This document shows positions 8,178 to 16,467 of a stretch of 64,000 nt of DNA, one piece after another; positions within the stretch are counted from its first letter, which is position 1, and every line of letters begins with the position of its first letter. The translations under genes and the position numbers were made by a program. A model generated the notes under the pieces. The model was not told the origin of the DNA and did not search any database. It was given only the letters and a program-made list of their open reading frames with translations. Origin of the DNA: Paenibacillus sp. FSL A5-0031 (GTDB taxonomy: Bacteria; Bacillota; Bacilli; Paenibacillales; Paenibacillaceae); assembly GCF_001956295.1 (NCBI RefSeq), contig NZ_MRTD01000022.1, forward strand, positions 1 through 64,000, written 5' to 3'.

Positions 8178-9125
8178 TTATTTATAATCCTGATAAAGCA
8201 TTGGAGCGAGCGCGGTTAGTGCTTGGACAACAGCCAAATTTCCCGTCGTGCCAAATAAAGTTTCTTCCAGATCATATACACGCCCCGATTGTACCGCTTC
8301 AAAATGCTTCCAGATATCATTTTTTTTGAACTCTTCATCAAACATTTTCACAACCTCAGCCGGCATGCCATGCGCTGCTCGCAAAATGACATCCGGATTC
8401 GCCTTCTGCAAATATTCCGTATTGGAAGCCAAAAATTCAACCTGCTCGCCCTGTACGATATTTACTCCCCCAAGCAAACGAACAAGATCTCCAATGTAAG
8501 AATGCTCCGTCGCAACCAAATAACTGCCGGGCACACCAAGCAGGATCAGCACCGTCGGTTTTTCTTTACCTTCTGCATTCCGCGTGATGGCAGCCAGCAT
8601 TTCCTTCTGTTCATTTACGATTGCAGCAGCCTGTGTTTCTCGCCCATACCGATCTCCGAGCGTTGTAATTTCAGCTTGCATGCTGGAGATACTCGTTAAA
8701 TTTAGAAAATCAGCCTTTAACCCTGCACTCTCAAATACAGGCTCCAGCTCATATTGCAGCGTCGAGACAGACAGCACCTCCGTCGGCTTCAAGGATTTAA
8801 CCATTTCCATATCAGGACTCATTGGATTCCCAACTTTAGTAACGGTGCTGTAACGCTCCGGCAGCGTTTTTACGCTTTTCGGTATGCCAACTAAATCAAG
8901 CTCAAGCGCATCCATAATTTGTGTAATAGCTACGGTTGTTGACACGATGCGCTGGCTAGGCTCCTCAGATACTGAGCCTGAAGCCGCAGCTTTGGACGAA
9001 GAGTTTGAAGACGGCGCAGCAGTTGGCGCATTTGCTGAACCGCTTCCCCCTCCAAGCGATCCGCAGCCTGCCATCATCGCAGCAAGAATCATTAGGTATA
9101 ACCACTTCATAAATCGATAGCGCAT
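8178..9125 (-). CDS. isdE: Heme ABC transporter substrate-binding lipoprotein IsdE
   Basis: A 315-residue lipoprotein with a lipobox ending in Cys21 (MMAGC) and a Gly/Ser/Ala-rich linker to about residue 55. The body matches what I recall of Staphylococcus aureus IsdE almost segment for segment, for example VTKVGNPMSPD, LKPTEVLSV, LILLGVPGSYLVATE, LASNTEYLQ and RAAHGMP. The heme axial ligands of IsdE, a Met and a His, are present as M102 and H252. It receives heme from NEAT proteins at the outer face of the membrane and passes it to the permease. It follows the SLH-NEAT gene by 120 bp, with a weak hairpin between them that might lower its expression. Confidence 0.95.
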   Translation of the reverse strand: MRYRFMKWLYLMILAAMMAGCGSLGGGSGSANAPTAAPSSNSSSKAAASGSVSEEPSQRIVSTTVAITQIMDALELDLVGIPKSVKTLPERYSTVTKVGNPMSPDMEMVKSLKPTEVLSVSTLQYELEPVFESAGLKADFLNLTSISSMQAEITTLGDRYGRETQAAAIVNEQKEMLAAITRNAEGKEKPTVLILLGVPGSYLVATEHSYIGDLVRLLGGVNIVQGEQVEFLASNTEYLQKANPDVILRAAHGMPAEVVKMFDEEFKKNDIWKHFEAVQSGRVYDLEETLFGTTGNLAVVQALTALAPMLYQDYK

Positions 9126-9154
9126 TTCCTTCTTACCTCCTTAAAAACAGCACA

Positions 9155-9180
9155 GAGGACACCCGTTAATCAGGGTCCTC
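9155..9180 (-). terminator. Weak intra-operon hairpin, possible attenuator upstream of isdE
   Basis: GAGGA (9155-9159) pairs with TCCTC (9176-9180), and CCC with GGG inside, with a two-base bulge and an 8-base loop. Read leftward a T5 run follows at 9147-9143, ahead of the AAGGAGG of isdE. The stem is short, so it may only reduce read-through from the NEAT genes into the importer genes. Confidence 0.4.
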
Positions 9181-9245
9181 CTATGCCATCTGTCTAAATC
9201 ACCCGCTTCAAGCTCTGCAACAGCTGGAGCCTTCTTTGCTGCCGC

Positions 9246-12200
9246 TTATGCCGTTTTAGCTTTTTCTTGCTCCGCTGCTTTTGCTTCTAAATAATCGACA
9301 GCACGCAAAACGAGAGTAATCGCCTCAGCTCTTGTTGCGGACTTCGTTCCGCCGAACTGATTTTGATCCAGTCCCTTAATTAATCCGTACTTCACGGCCG
9401 TAGCAATGTATGCTTTGGCGTAGGAAGGAATTTCCGCTGCATCTGCAAAATTAAGCGAATCCGCTGCTTCCAGCGGCAAATGAAGTGCTCTTACGATCAT
9501 GACTGCAATTTCCGTACGGTTTACGTTTTGCGTTGGACGGAATGTCTGATCCTCATAGCCATTAATAATGCCTGCTGCTACCGCTTGCTCGATAAAGGAC
9601 TGTGCCCAAGTAGGAATGTTTTTCATATCTGCAAAAGCAGTTGAAGCGTTCTTGCTTTCCAGCTTCAGAGCTCTGCCGAGAATAACCGTCCACTCCGCGC
9701 GATTGACCGTTGCATTCGGTTTAAAGCTTCCATCCGGATAACCCTGAACGATGTTTAGCTTCAATGCGCGATTAATGGCTTCTTTCGCCCAGTTGTTTGC
9801 TAAATCTTTAAATGCAGCCGTTGCATCTTTGCCAGCCAGCTTATCTTTTTCCTCTTGTTCCTTTTTCTTTTTCTCAATTTCTTCTGGCGTCTCTCTTGGA
9901 ACGACAGAGCCAAATGAATCAGAGTCCCAGCTTGCTACTGGCGTTATTGCGCCAAGCTGAATTTGAATGCTGTATTCATGATGGTACTTCACTTCAGGCC
10001 AATCAATTTTCACCCAGCCATCCAGCTTAGCCGGTAGATCGGCTACTGTAAATTGTACTCGTCTTGTGTTAGCGGAAGCATCGGATTCGATCGTTGCTGG
10101 CGTAGAACCGCCAATCGTAAATCCGGTAATTTCCTTGCTTTGCTTTAGATTCACTTGTACAAGCTTCACACCATTTTGCACGAGCAAACGAGCAGGATGA
10201 GCTACATATTCATCCATGACTGACGTTTGTGTTGTACCTTGTTTTAAAAACTGAATATCAATCAAATACTTGCCGTCCGCAAGTGCTCCCGGTTCTGTTG
10301 GTTTGACCGGATCAACAACGACAATTTTTGTCGCTTGGAAAGCACGAAGCGCTTGATCCAGCGTACCTTCTGCATCAATGAGCTGCTGCTTTGTAGACAA
10401 TATGCTGTTTGCGACAGCGTTCGCTGCTGTAATTGCACTAAGCAGTGTATCTTTCGCTGATTGCGGATATTGTCCTACACCTGTACCTGCGACTGCTTCA
10501 TCATGAGCTGTCTTCGCTGCCGCAATAGCTGCCTTCAATACTGCAGGATCGCCATTGTCAAACAACAGACGAATGTTATGAGTCGCATCATAAGGTTTGC
10601 CTGTACGTGGATCAATTACGTTTGGCATAATGATTCTTACTTGCCCTGGCACAATTGCCGTTAAATCATTCACTTTAAATTTGATAACCCTCGTATTTTC
10701 CGTCTTGTTTTCACTGACAACGGTCACATCTGTAAGTATGCTGTTTTGAGCAACTTTAAACTCTGTAACGATGCTGCTGTCCTTTATTGCAAAAGATACA
10801 TAAGTCTCACCATTATTGGACGTAACAGATGCTGGCTTGAGGAAGTAACTGTCCATGCTCGATAACGCTGCATTTGTAGCATGCAGGGCCGCGAAAGAAA
10901 TATTGCGAATCTGGCTTCCATTAAAAACCTGAACAGATTTCTCTAAAATCTTTGCCGCATTTGCAATTTCTGGACGTGTAGAATTGAGTTTTTTTCCTGT
11001 TTGTTCAGCTAATTGAATAGCAGAAAGCAATGATTCTTTTGCTGCCGCCTCATATTGCCCTGTAGCCGTTCCAACAACTGCGGAATCATGCAGTTGACGC
11101 GCTGCAGTGATTGAAACGTTTAAGGCAGTAAGATGATTGGCATTATAGCTGAAAAGTACTGTTCTCTTCTCTGTTCCAATTGTGTACTCTAGTTTTGATA
11201 AGCCTTGATAAATAGAATCGTCTGCCTTCTGATGTCTTGCCGCAAACTGATAGGCCTGTATCAGTCCTTCATAGCCCTTTTGGATGAGCGTTTTATAACC
11301 TGTCAGCGTACTAGAGGAAATCTCGCCGGTTGCGCTTTGCCCATATAACGTTAATTCAGGTGCGATTTCCATCGGCTCTGCAAAAACAACGTGAGCATAC
11401 GCTTGAAAATAAGGCGCTGCCGATTGAGTAAACATACTTACTTCTGTTTTGAAATCTTTATTGTGTTCGGATATTTCTCCTGTTACAGGGTCCAGCACAA
11501 GCAGCGGTAATATCTCCTTCTTGTACTGCTGCTTTTTCAAATCCTCCACATTGGCAGTCAACACATTTAAAGCATTATTTATGGCTGTTTGAGATGCTTG
11601 CGGATCAGCAGCAACAGTCTGAGCGTCCGCAATCCATTGCCCAAGCCTTACGCTCGCTCCAACCGAATACTCACCATCTGTTAATACAGCATGAGCGGCT
11701 GAAGCTCCATTTGCTGTCCCTATATTTTTCACCGTTGTCGCAAAAACAGTAATTTCTTCTAAGGCACGTACCAAATTCACTTTATTTACAGTAATACGCG
11801 CTGCCTCGTACTTCTTTTTGCCCTCTTGCAGAACAAGGTATGCAGCCTTAATCAGATCTTGATTGGAACCTCCAGCGCTATCGGCAATGCTTCTTGCCTG
11901 ATTGATCGTATTTTGAAAAGTTGCTTTGGAGCCTAGCAAATAGAAGCCATCGCCAGTTCCCTCCGCCGTTGTACTCAGCAGCTCATTCGATGTTGTAAAT
12001 AAAGCTTCAAGCTGCTCTAATGATACAGTGCCAGTCTCGCCTCCGCCCCCATTGTTTCCTCCATCAACGGGCAGACCTGAGATATCCAGCTGAAGCTGAA
12101 CATTATACCAATTGTCATAATTTACTGAAGGAATAACGATATGAATCAAAATTTCTTGTTTCTCTTGCAAGTTCTCAATATCATAGCTAACAACGACGTG

Positions 12201-12572
12201 ATCCGGATCTAATCCGTCCCCTGCTGGCTGAGCAGCAACGACTTGATACCCTTCTATGCCGTTGATTGTGTTCCCATTGATTACTGCTTTATCTTTTCCT
12301 GCTAATTTAGCCGAAAAATGTTGAAAGGAAGTATACTGCATAACCTCATGCTGAAACTTTGCACTGCCATTATTAATAATCAGCTTGCCTGTGCTCGGAT
12401 TAAGATAATCGTTAATAATCGATCGTTCATTGCTTCCATCCTTCACATAAAGAAAAGGAACACTATACTCCCCATTTGGCGTTACACCCGCCGCTACACT
12501 CACAGGAAAGGCCGACAGCAACAATACGAGCGCCATGAGCAGCGCCGTCAGTCGGCGAAATTTCATTTGCAT
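9246..12572 (-). CDS. Cell-surface heme protein with three NEAT domains and three SLH domains
   Basis: A 1108-residue secreted protein with a signal peptide ending near AGV30. NEAT1 spans about 34-165, with SIINDY near its start and heme-ligand motif Y152-x3-Y156. NEAT2 spans about 556-673, with SSMDSYFLKPA and Y661-x3-H665. NEAT3 spans 766-876, with SVMDEYVAHPA and Y863-x3-Y867. Between them are helical segments resembling FIVAR modules (about 184-345, 485-550 and 676-748) and an unassigned stretch at about 350-485. Three SLH repeats (920-970, 980-1030, 1041-1093) would hold it on secondary wall polymer. In known NEAT proteins the YxxxY motif supplies the iron ligand, so NEAT1 and NEAT3 are predicted to bind heme. 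It is the third gene of the Fur-controlled operon. Confidence 0.93.
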   Translation of the reverse strand: MQMKFRRLTALLMALVLLLSAFPVSVAAGVTPNGEYSVPFLYVKDGSNERSIINDYLNPSTGKLIINNGSAKFQHEVMQYTSFQHFSAKLAGKDKAVINGNTINGIEGYQVVAAQPAGDGLDPDHVVVSYDIENLQEKQEILIHIVIPSVNYDNWYNVQLQLDISGLPVDGGNNGGGGETGTVSLEQLEALFTTSNELLSTTAEGTGDGFYLLGSKATFQNTINQARSIADSAGGSNQDLIKAAYLVLQEGKKKYEAARITVNKVNLVRALEEITVFATTVKNIGTANGASAAHAVLTDGEYSVGASVRLGQWIADAQTVAADPQASQTAINNALNVLTANVEDLKKQQYKKEILPLLVLDPVTGEISEHNKDFKTEVSMFTQSAAPYFQAYAHVVFAEPMEIAPELTLYGQSATGEISSSTLTGYKTLIQKGYEGLIQAYQFAARHQKADDSIYQGLSKLEYTIGTEKRTVLFSYNANHLTALNVSITAARQLHDSAVVGTATGQYEAAAKESLLSAIQLAEQTGKKLNSTRPEIANAAKILEKSVQVFNGSQIRNISFAALHATNAALSSMDSYFLKPASVTSNNGETYVSFAIKDSSIVTEFKVAQNSILTDVTVVSENKTENTRVIKFKVNDLTAIVPGQVRIIMPNVIDPRTGKPYDATHNIRLLFDNGDPAVLKAAIAAAKTAHDEAVAGTGVGQYPQSAKDTLLSAITAANAVANSILSTKQQLIDAEGTLDQALRAFQATKIVVVDPVKPTEPGALADGKYLIDIQFLKQGTTQTSVMDEYVAHPARLLVQNGVKLVQVNLKQSKEITGFTIGGSTPATIESDASANTRRVQFTVADLPAKLDGWVKIDWPEVKYHHEYSIQIQLGAITPVASWDSDSFGSVVPRETPEEIEKKKKEQEEKDKLAGKDATAAFKDLANNWAKEAINRALKLNIVQGYPDGSFKPNATVNRAEWTVILGRALKLESKNASTAFADMKNIPTWAQSFIEQAVAAGIINGYEDQTFRPTQNVNRTEIAVMIVRALHLPLEAADSLNFADAAEIPSYAKAYIATAVKYGLIKGLDQNQFGGTKSATRAEAITLVLRAVDYLEAKAAEQEKAKTA

Positions 12573-12708
12573 TTCAAAAACACTCCTTCGTCATTTAACT
12601 GCTATCGCTTATGTACCCTAGCATTTTGAACAGGAGAGCGAAACATGCCGCAGCATTGCTCTCCTGTTATTTTTAAAGCGCTATTCTAACCGTAGAGCTC
12701 GCTGATGC

Positions 12709-13134
12709 TTAAACGCTCCAATTGAATTGGATTGTGTGAACCGTATTGTAGCCTTCAAATCCTGGTGATGGCGGAACGACAACGTGGATTTTGGCAACTT
12801 GATTCGGTGTGAAATCAGCCACTTCAAATGTAAATTCAACATTGCCGCCTGTATAATTAGCAGCTGCATAACTGTATGTTCCAGTAGCAGGATCTTGCAC
12901 TTGCAAGTATTGAATGAAGCTTGAACCAGAGAATGTAACCGTTGTCGTTGTGCCATTGCTAGCTACAACTGCATCGCCTACTTTATAGGCATCAGCATAA
13001 GAATTGGCTGTATCTCCCGCGTTGCGAACGACATAGCTTACACCAGTACTCGCGAAAGCAGATGGAACAACTAGAGCCAGAGCCATTACGAGCATTAACA
13101 TAACGAAACTTGTTTTTTTCATCGATTTTACCAT
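12709..13134 (-). CDS. Small secreted NEAT-like protein, candidate hemophore
   Basis: A 141-residue protein with a signal peptide (KK at 6-7, hydrophobic core 9-23, predicted cleavage after A28) and no wall anchor, SLH or C-terminal membrane segment. The mature part looks like a shortened NEAT fold. NSYADAY replaces the usual SMANDY segment, and the last two strands carry Y129-x3-H133 followed by TIQFNW, where heme-binding NEAT domains have YxxxY. AAGGAG precedes the ATG by eight bases. It sits between the IsdC-like gene and the SLH-NEAT gene. A role as a diffusible heme carrier like Bacillus anthracis IsdX1 is inference; it could also be a non-binding structural relative. Confidence 0.75.
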   Translation of the reverse strand: MVKSMKKTSFVMLMLVMALALVVPSAFASTGVSYVVRNAGDTANSYADAYKVGDAVVASNGTTTTVTFSGSSFIQYLQVQDPATGTYSYAAANYTGGNVEFTFEVADFTPNQVAKIHVVVPPSPGFEGYNTVHTIQFNWSV

Positions 13135-13146
13135 TTAGAACACTCC

Positions 13147-14169
13147 TTATTTTTTAGCGAATTTGGTCTTGCGCAAAAGAATATAGGCTACTCCGACAAC
13201 AATAATGATTAGGGAAATAACAAGCGGTGACAACACGCGCTTAGAAGAAGCCGAATCTAAATACTGCTGCGCAGCTTCACCTGTTGCAGGTGTATCCATG
13301 TCAGCCCCAACAAGCTGAACATCGGCCTTCGGCTCTTCGTGAACAAATTTCTCAGCAGAGTCCACTGCTAGGGTATCCTCTGCAGAGGTAGACTCTTGTG
13401 TAGATGGGGTTAAAATCTCCTTAGGCGATGATTGCCCTTCAGCTTCAGCCGCTATCGGACTAACGGTTGGAGCAGGCGAAGCTTCGACCTGTATCTCTTT
13501 CTTAGAATCTTCTTTTTTAGAATCGACCGTTTCAGAGCTCGGCTTATTTACCTCAACCTTTGGTTTTTCTGTCACCTTATTTGTGGTTTGAGGAGCTGTT
13601 GTACCTGTCTTTACTTCGGTCTCTTTTTTTGGTTCTATTGTGGTTGCTGCTGGTTTCTTTTCTTCTTTGACAGGGGCATCGGCTTTGCTGATCTGCTTCA
13701 GACTGCTAGAATCGAAAACTAATCGAATCGTGTAGCTGTGATCATAATCAATATCCTCTACCGTTACGTGGATCTTGGACTCTAACGGCGTTGTAAGATC
13801 AGCAATTCCGAACTTAACAATTCTCGTATTGTCAGCTTCGTTGCTAGATACAATTGCCGTATCTATGTACCCGCCGTCACTCGGAACTTTATATTCCGTT
13901 ACCCATGAGCTATGGTTTATTTGCAGTTGTACCTGCAAAGCTCCTTTGGTCACAATCAGCTTGGCTGGTTTTTCCCAATAGTCATTTGCCATCGATACCG
14001 ATTCATCTTCGGCTTTCTTGACAACATAGTCTATCGAGTACGTACCATCAGCCAGTTCAGCTGCATGTGCTTCAGGTGCAAACGGAACAACGAGTAAAGT
14101 AATCATGATGAAGAAAGCCAGCACTCCAAACTTGCGAATAATTCTCTTCTCCTCCTTTACTCCTGACAT
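13147..14169 (-). CDS. isdC: Wall- or membrane-anchored NEAT heme protein, IsdC-like
   Basis: About 340 residues from the chosen ATG: signal peptide ending EAHA, one NEAT domain (about 41-155) with SMANDYWEKPAKL and the heme motif Y142-x3-Y146, and a Lys/Glu/Pro/Thr-rich linker of about 130 residues. The C-terminal hydrophobic helix is followed by RKTKFAKK. A TPATGE motif resembling a sortase site precedes the helix. IsdC relays heme from surface proteins to IsdE. It is longer than the staphylococcal protein because of the linker. The start is uncertain: the ATG at 14167-14169 gives a good signal peptide but has a weak ribosome site, the frame opens further to a TTG at 14208, and an AAAGGAGG lies just inside. 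It is the first gene after the twin Fur boxes. Confidence 0.82.
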   Translation of the reverse strand: MSGVKEEKRIIRKFGVLAFFIMITLLVVPFAPEAHAAELADGTYSIDYVVKKAEDESVSMANDYWEKPAKLIVTKGALQVQLQINHSSWVTEYKVPSDGGYIDTAIVSSNEADNTRIVKFGIADLTTPLESKIHVTVEDIDYDHSYTIRLVFDSSSLKQISKADAPVKEEKKPAATTIEPKKETEVKTGTTAPQTTNKVTEKPKVEVNKPSSETVDSKKEDSKKEIQVEASPAPTVSPIAAEAEGQSSPKEILTPSTQESTSAEDTLAVDSAEKFVHEEPKADVQLVGADMDTPATGEAAQQYLDSASSKRVLSPLVISLIIIVVGVAYILLRKTKFAKK

Positions 14170-14218
14170 CCAAGCTCGCAGCAGATTATCCGAATGGCTC
14201 TCTCTCAAATCATGAATA

Positions 14219-14233
14219 TGATAATCATTATCA
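14219..14233. promoter_or_regulatory. Fur box, perfect 7-1-7 match
   Basis: TGATAATCATTATCA matches the Bacillus Fur consensus TGATAATnATTATCA at every defined position. It is the promoter-distal of two identical boxes ahead of the leftward NEAT/isdE operon, lying about 50 bases before the annotated isdC start. Confidence 0.92.
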
Positions 14234-14253
14234 ATTAAAATTTATTTTGATTA

Positions 14254-14268
14254 TGATAATCATTATCA
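14254..14268. promoter_or_regulatory. Fur box, second perfect match
   Basis: A second TGATAATCATTATCA, 35 bases from the first, so the centres are a little over three helical turns apart and two Fur dimers could bind on the same face. Likely overlaps the leftward promoter. Confidence 0.92.
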
Positions 14269-14418
14269 TTCGACAATTAAAAAAAAAGCAATCTGCTGCA
14301 GAATGCATCCCCATTTCACGAAACGCCATTCTCAGGAATGAAACTATCATGCATGCCCACAATTTGTCAACACAAAAAAAGAAAATTAGCTATTTTCTAA
14401 ATAATTCCTTTTCAGGTA

Positions 14419-14448
14419 TTGACGTCCTCTGTTTTTAAGCATTATACT
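14419..14448 (+). promoter_or_regulatory. SigA-type promoter of the rightward heme operon
   Basis: TTGACG at 14419-14424 and TATACT at 14443-14448 with an 18-base spacer. Transcription would start near 14455, directly in front of a Fur box, which fits iron repression. Confidence 0.7.
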
Positions 14449-14462
14449 CTCGAAGAGATCGT

Positions 14463-14477
14463 TGAGACTGATTATCA
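14463..14477. promoter_or_regulatory. Fur box of the rightward heme operon
   Basis: TGAGACTGATTATCA matches the Fur consensus at 12 of 14 defined positions and covers roughly +8 to +22 of the predicted transcript that starts near 14455. Confidence 0.7.
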
Positions 14478-14509
14478 ATACCATTTAGCTTGGAGGTACT
14501 GCAATTGTT

Positions 14510-15451
14510 ATGAAAACTTGTCTCCCCCTATTTGCTGTGCTTCTGTTGCTCGTTTTTACAGGATGCAGTATCGGCAAAAGCAGCTCTTCAGAAATGAGCG
14601 ATGGAAGTCTGATAGTAAAAGACTTTGCTGGACGCCAAATTGCTTTTAAGGAACCTCCCGCCAAAATTGTTGCTCTGGGCAGCGGCGAAGCTGATATTGT
14701 GGCAGCTTTAGGAGGAAATCTAGTCGGCCGACCTACAACATCCGCTCAGCCCGTTAATCGGGCAGTCCTCGAAGCTGAACAAATCGGAAATGCTCACGAG
14801 GTTGATTTGGAAAAAATAGCATTGCTTCGCCCTGATGTCGTGCTTGGCAATTATCCATTGAATGAGAAAGATATTCCCGTTCTTCAAGGAATCGGTGTAC
14901 AGCTCCTGTTGACGGGTGCCAACTCCATCGAAGACATTAAACGCCAGATTGAGCTGATAGGCCAACTTCTTCGCAAAGAAGAGCAGGCAAAAGCAATTAT
15001 CGCCAACATTGTTGATAAGATTGCTGTTTATAAACATACCGATGTAACCAACAAGCCGCGAGTGCTGCTTGTATATGGAGCACCAGGTACATTCATGGCA
15101 GCACTCCCTAATTCCTTGAGCGGCAACATACTCGAAACCGCTGGCGGAGTAAATATCGCTTCGGATTATCCGAGGCTGCAAAGCTTCCCGCAATACGCGC
15201 AGCTAAACGCAGAACGTGTTGTTGAAGCAGACCCCGACATCATTTTTTTCATGACGCATGGCAATCCGGAGGAAATCAAGAACAGCTTCATTCGTGAAAT
15301 GGAGACTAATTCTGCATGGAGCAGCATATCCGCCGTCAAACAGCAGCGTATTGAAGTGCTGCCGCAGGACCTGTTCGGTACTAACCCTGGAACTCGTGTG
15401 ATCGAAGCACTTGAGCTTATGGACCGCTTGCTGAAAGAAGTGCCTAACTGA
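14510..15451 (+). CDS. Heme/iron ABC transporter substrate-binding lipoprotein
   Basis: A 313-residue class III binding lipoprotein with lipobox Cys19 (VFTGC). It is related to IsdE at 8178 but clearly divergent. The region matching IsdE GNPM (M102, an axial heme ligand) reads GNAH here, putting H96 in the Met position, while the second ligand is kept as H250 in MTHGNP. If it binds heme, coordination could therefore be bis-His; this is inference. GGAGGT lies 12 bases before the ATG, longer than usual. It is the first gene of a Fur-boxed operon with a permease and an ATPase-heme oxygenase fusion, which supports heme as ligand. Confidence 0.88.
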   Translation: MKTCLPLFAVLLLLVFTGCSIGKSSSSEMSDGSLIVKDFAGRQIAFKEPPAKIVALGSGEADIVAALGGNLVGRPTTSAQPVNRAVLEAEQIGNAHEVDLEKIALLRPDVVLGNYPLNEKDIPVLQGIGVQLLLTGANSIEDIKRQIELIGQLLRKEEQAKAIIANIVDKIAVYKHTDVTNKPRVLLVYGAPGTFMAALPNSLSGNILETAGGVNIASDYPRLQSFPQYAQLNAERVVEADPDIIFFMTHGNPEEIKNSFIREMETNSAWSSISAVKQQRIEVLPQDLFGTNPGTRVIEALELMDRLLKEVPN

Positions 15452-15471
15452 AAGGATGCTAAATAAGGATT

Positions 15472-16467
15472 ATGAATAAAGAAACACGTACAAAAAGACG
15501 TAAGCTGGCCTTCATCATCTCACCTATATTTCTGCTTTTAAGCGTTCTTATCGGGTTAATATCTGGATCAATCACGATTCCACTGCACGAGATATGGAGC
15601 ATTCTTATCACAGGCGATTCATCAGCTCACTACGTAATATTGCTTGATCTTAGGCTCCCTAGAGTATTAGTTGGTTTGTTGACAGGCGCATGCCTTGCTG
15701 CATCCGGAGCAATTCTGCAAAGTGTCATGCGCAATCCGCTTGCTGATCCCGGCATTATTGGCGTATCGGCAGGTGGCGGTCTCGCTGCTGTCATTACGAT
15801 GGTGATGCTGCCGCAATTCAGCTTTTTATTGCCAGCTGCTGCTTTTGTTGGCGCCCTCTCTGCAAGTCTAATTATATATTTTCTTTCTTGGGATAAAGGT
15901 GCTTCACCTATTAAGATTGTATTAGCCGGTGTTGCAGTAAACGCGCTCGTGGGGGCCGTTATGAATGGCGTGATGGTCGTTTACAGCGACCGGGTTCAAG
16001 CTGTGCTTCCATGGCTTTCCGGCGGATTAAATGGACGAAGCTGGCATCATTTCAACTTTATGCTGCCTTACGCGCTCGTTGGCCTCCTTCTTACGATACC
16101 AGCGGTCAAATCAGCTAATCTGCTGCTGCTCAGCGACGATTCTGCTCGCTTGCTGGGACAAAAAGTGGAGTTGCAGCGGCTTCTGCTTATTCTCTTATCT
16201 GCTCTGCTTGCAGGAATTGCAGTAAGCGCCGCAGGTCTTGTCGGCTTCGTTGGGCTGGTTGTGCCCCATATGGTCCGCCTTCTCATTGGAGACGATTACC
16301 GTTATTTGCTGCCAGTATCCATAATAACCGGTGCTGCTCTGGTCGTCATTGCTGATGCCGCGGCTCGTTCCTTATTCGACCCTGTTGAGCTGCCGGTTGG
16401 CATCTTATTAGCTTGCATCGGCGCACCGTTCTTTTTGTATTTGCTGAGGAGGAGTAACTGGCGATGA
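15472..16467 (+). CDS. FecCD family ABC permease
   Basis: A 331-residue polytopic permease of the BtuC/FecCD family. It has about ten membrane segments, the LPRVLVGLLTGACLAASGAI and NPLADPGIIGVSAGGG motifs near the N-terminus and GLVGFVGLVVPHMVRLL near the C-terminus. It starts 20 bases after the lipoprotein gene and overlaps the following ATPase gene by four bases, so all three are one importer. It is a paralogue of the permease at 7183-8166, encoded in the opposite direction in the same island. Confidence 0.92.
   Translation: MNKETRTKRRKLAFIISPIFLLLSVLIGLISGSITIPLHEIWSILITGDSSAHYVILLDLRLPRVLVGLLTGACLAASGAILQSVMRNPLADPGIIGVSAGGGLAAVITMVMLPQFSFLLPAAAFVGALSASLIIYFLSWDKGASPIKIVLAGVAVNALVGAVMNGVMVVYSDRVQAVLPWLSGGLNGRSWHHFNFMLPYALVGLLLTIPAVKSANLLLLSDDSARLLGQKVELQRLLLILLSALLAGIAVSAAGLVGFVGLVVPHMVRLLIGDDYRYLLPVSIITGAALVVIADAAARSLFDPVELPVGILLACIGAPFFLYLLRRSNWR

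Noticed and set aside
12681..12956. Second leftward frame over the small NEAT-like gene
   Set aside because: It overlaps the signal-peptide-bearing gene out of frame, and lacks a ribosome site and a plausible composition.
13432..13722. Plus-strand reading frame within the IsdC-like gene
   Set aside because: It is the antisense shadow of the Lys/Glu/Pro-rich linker and has odd Cys/Phe/Arg-rich composition without a ribosome site.
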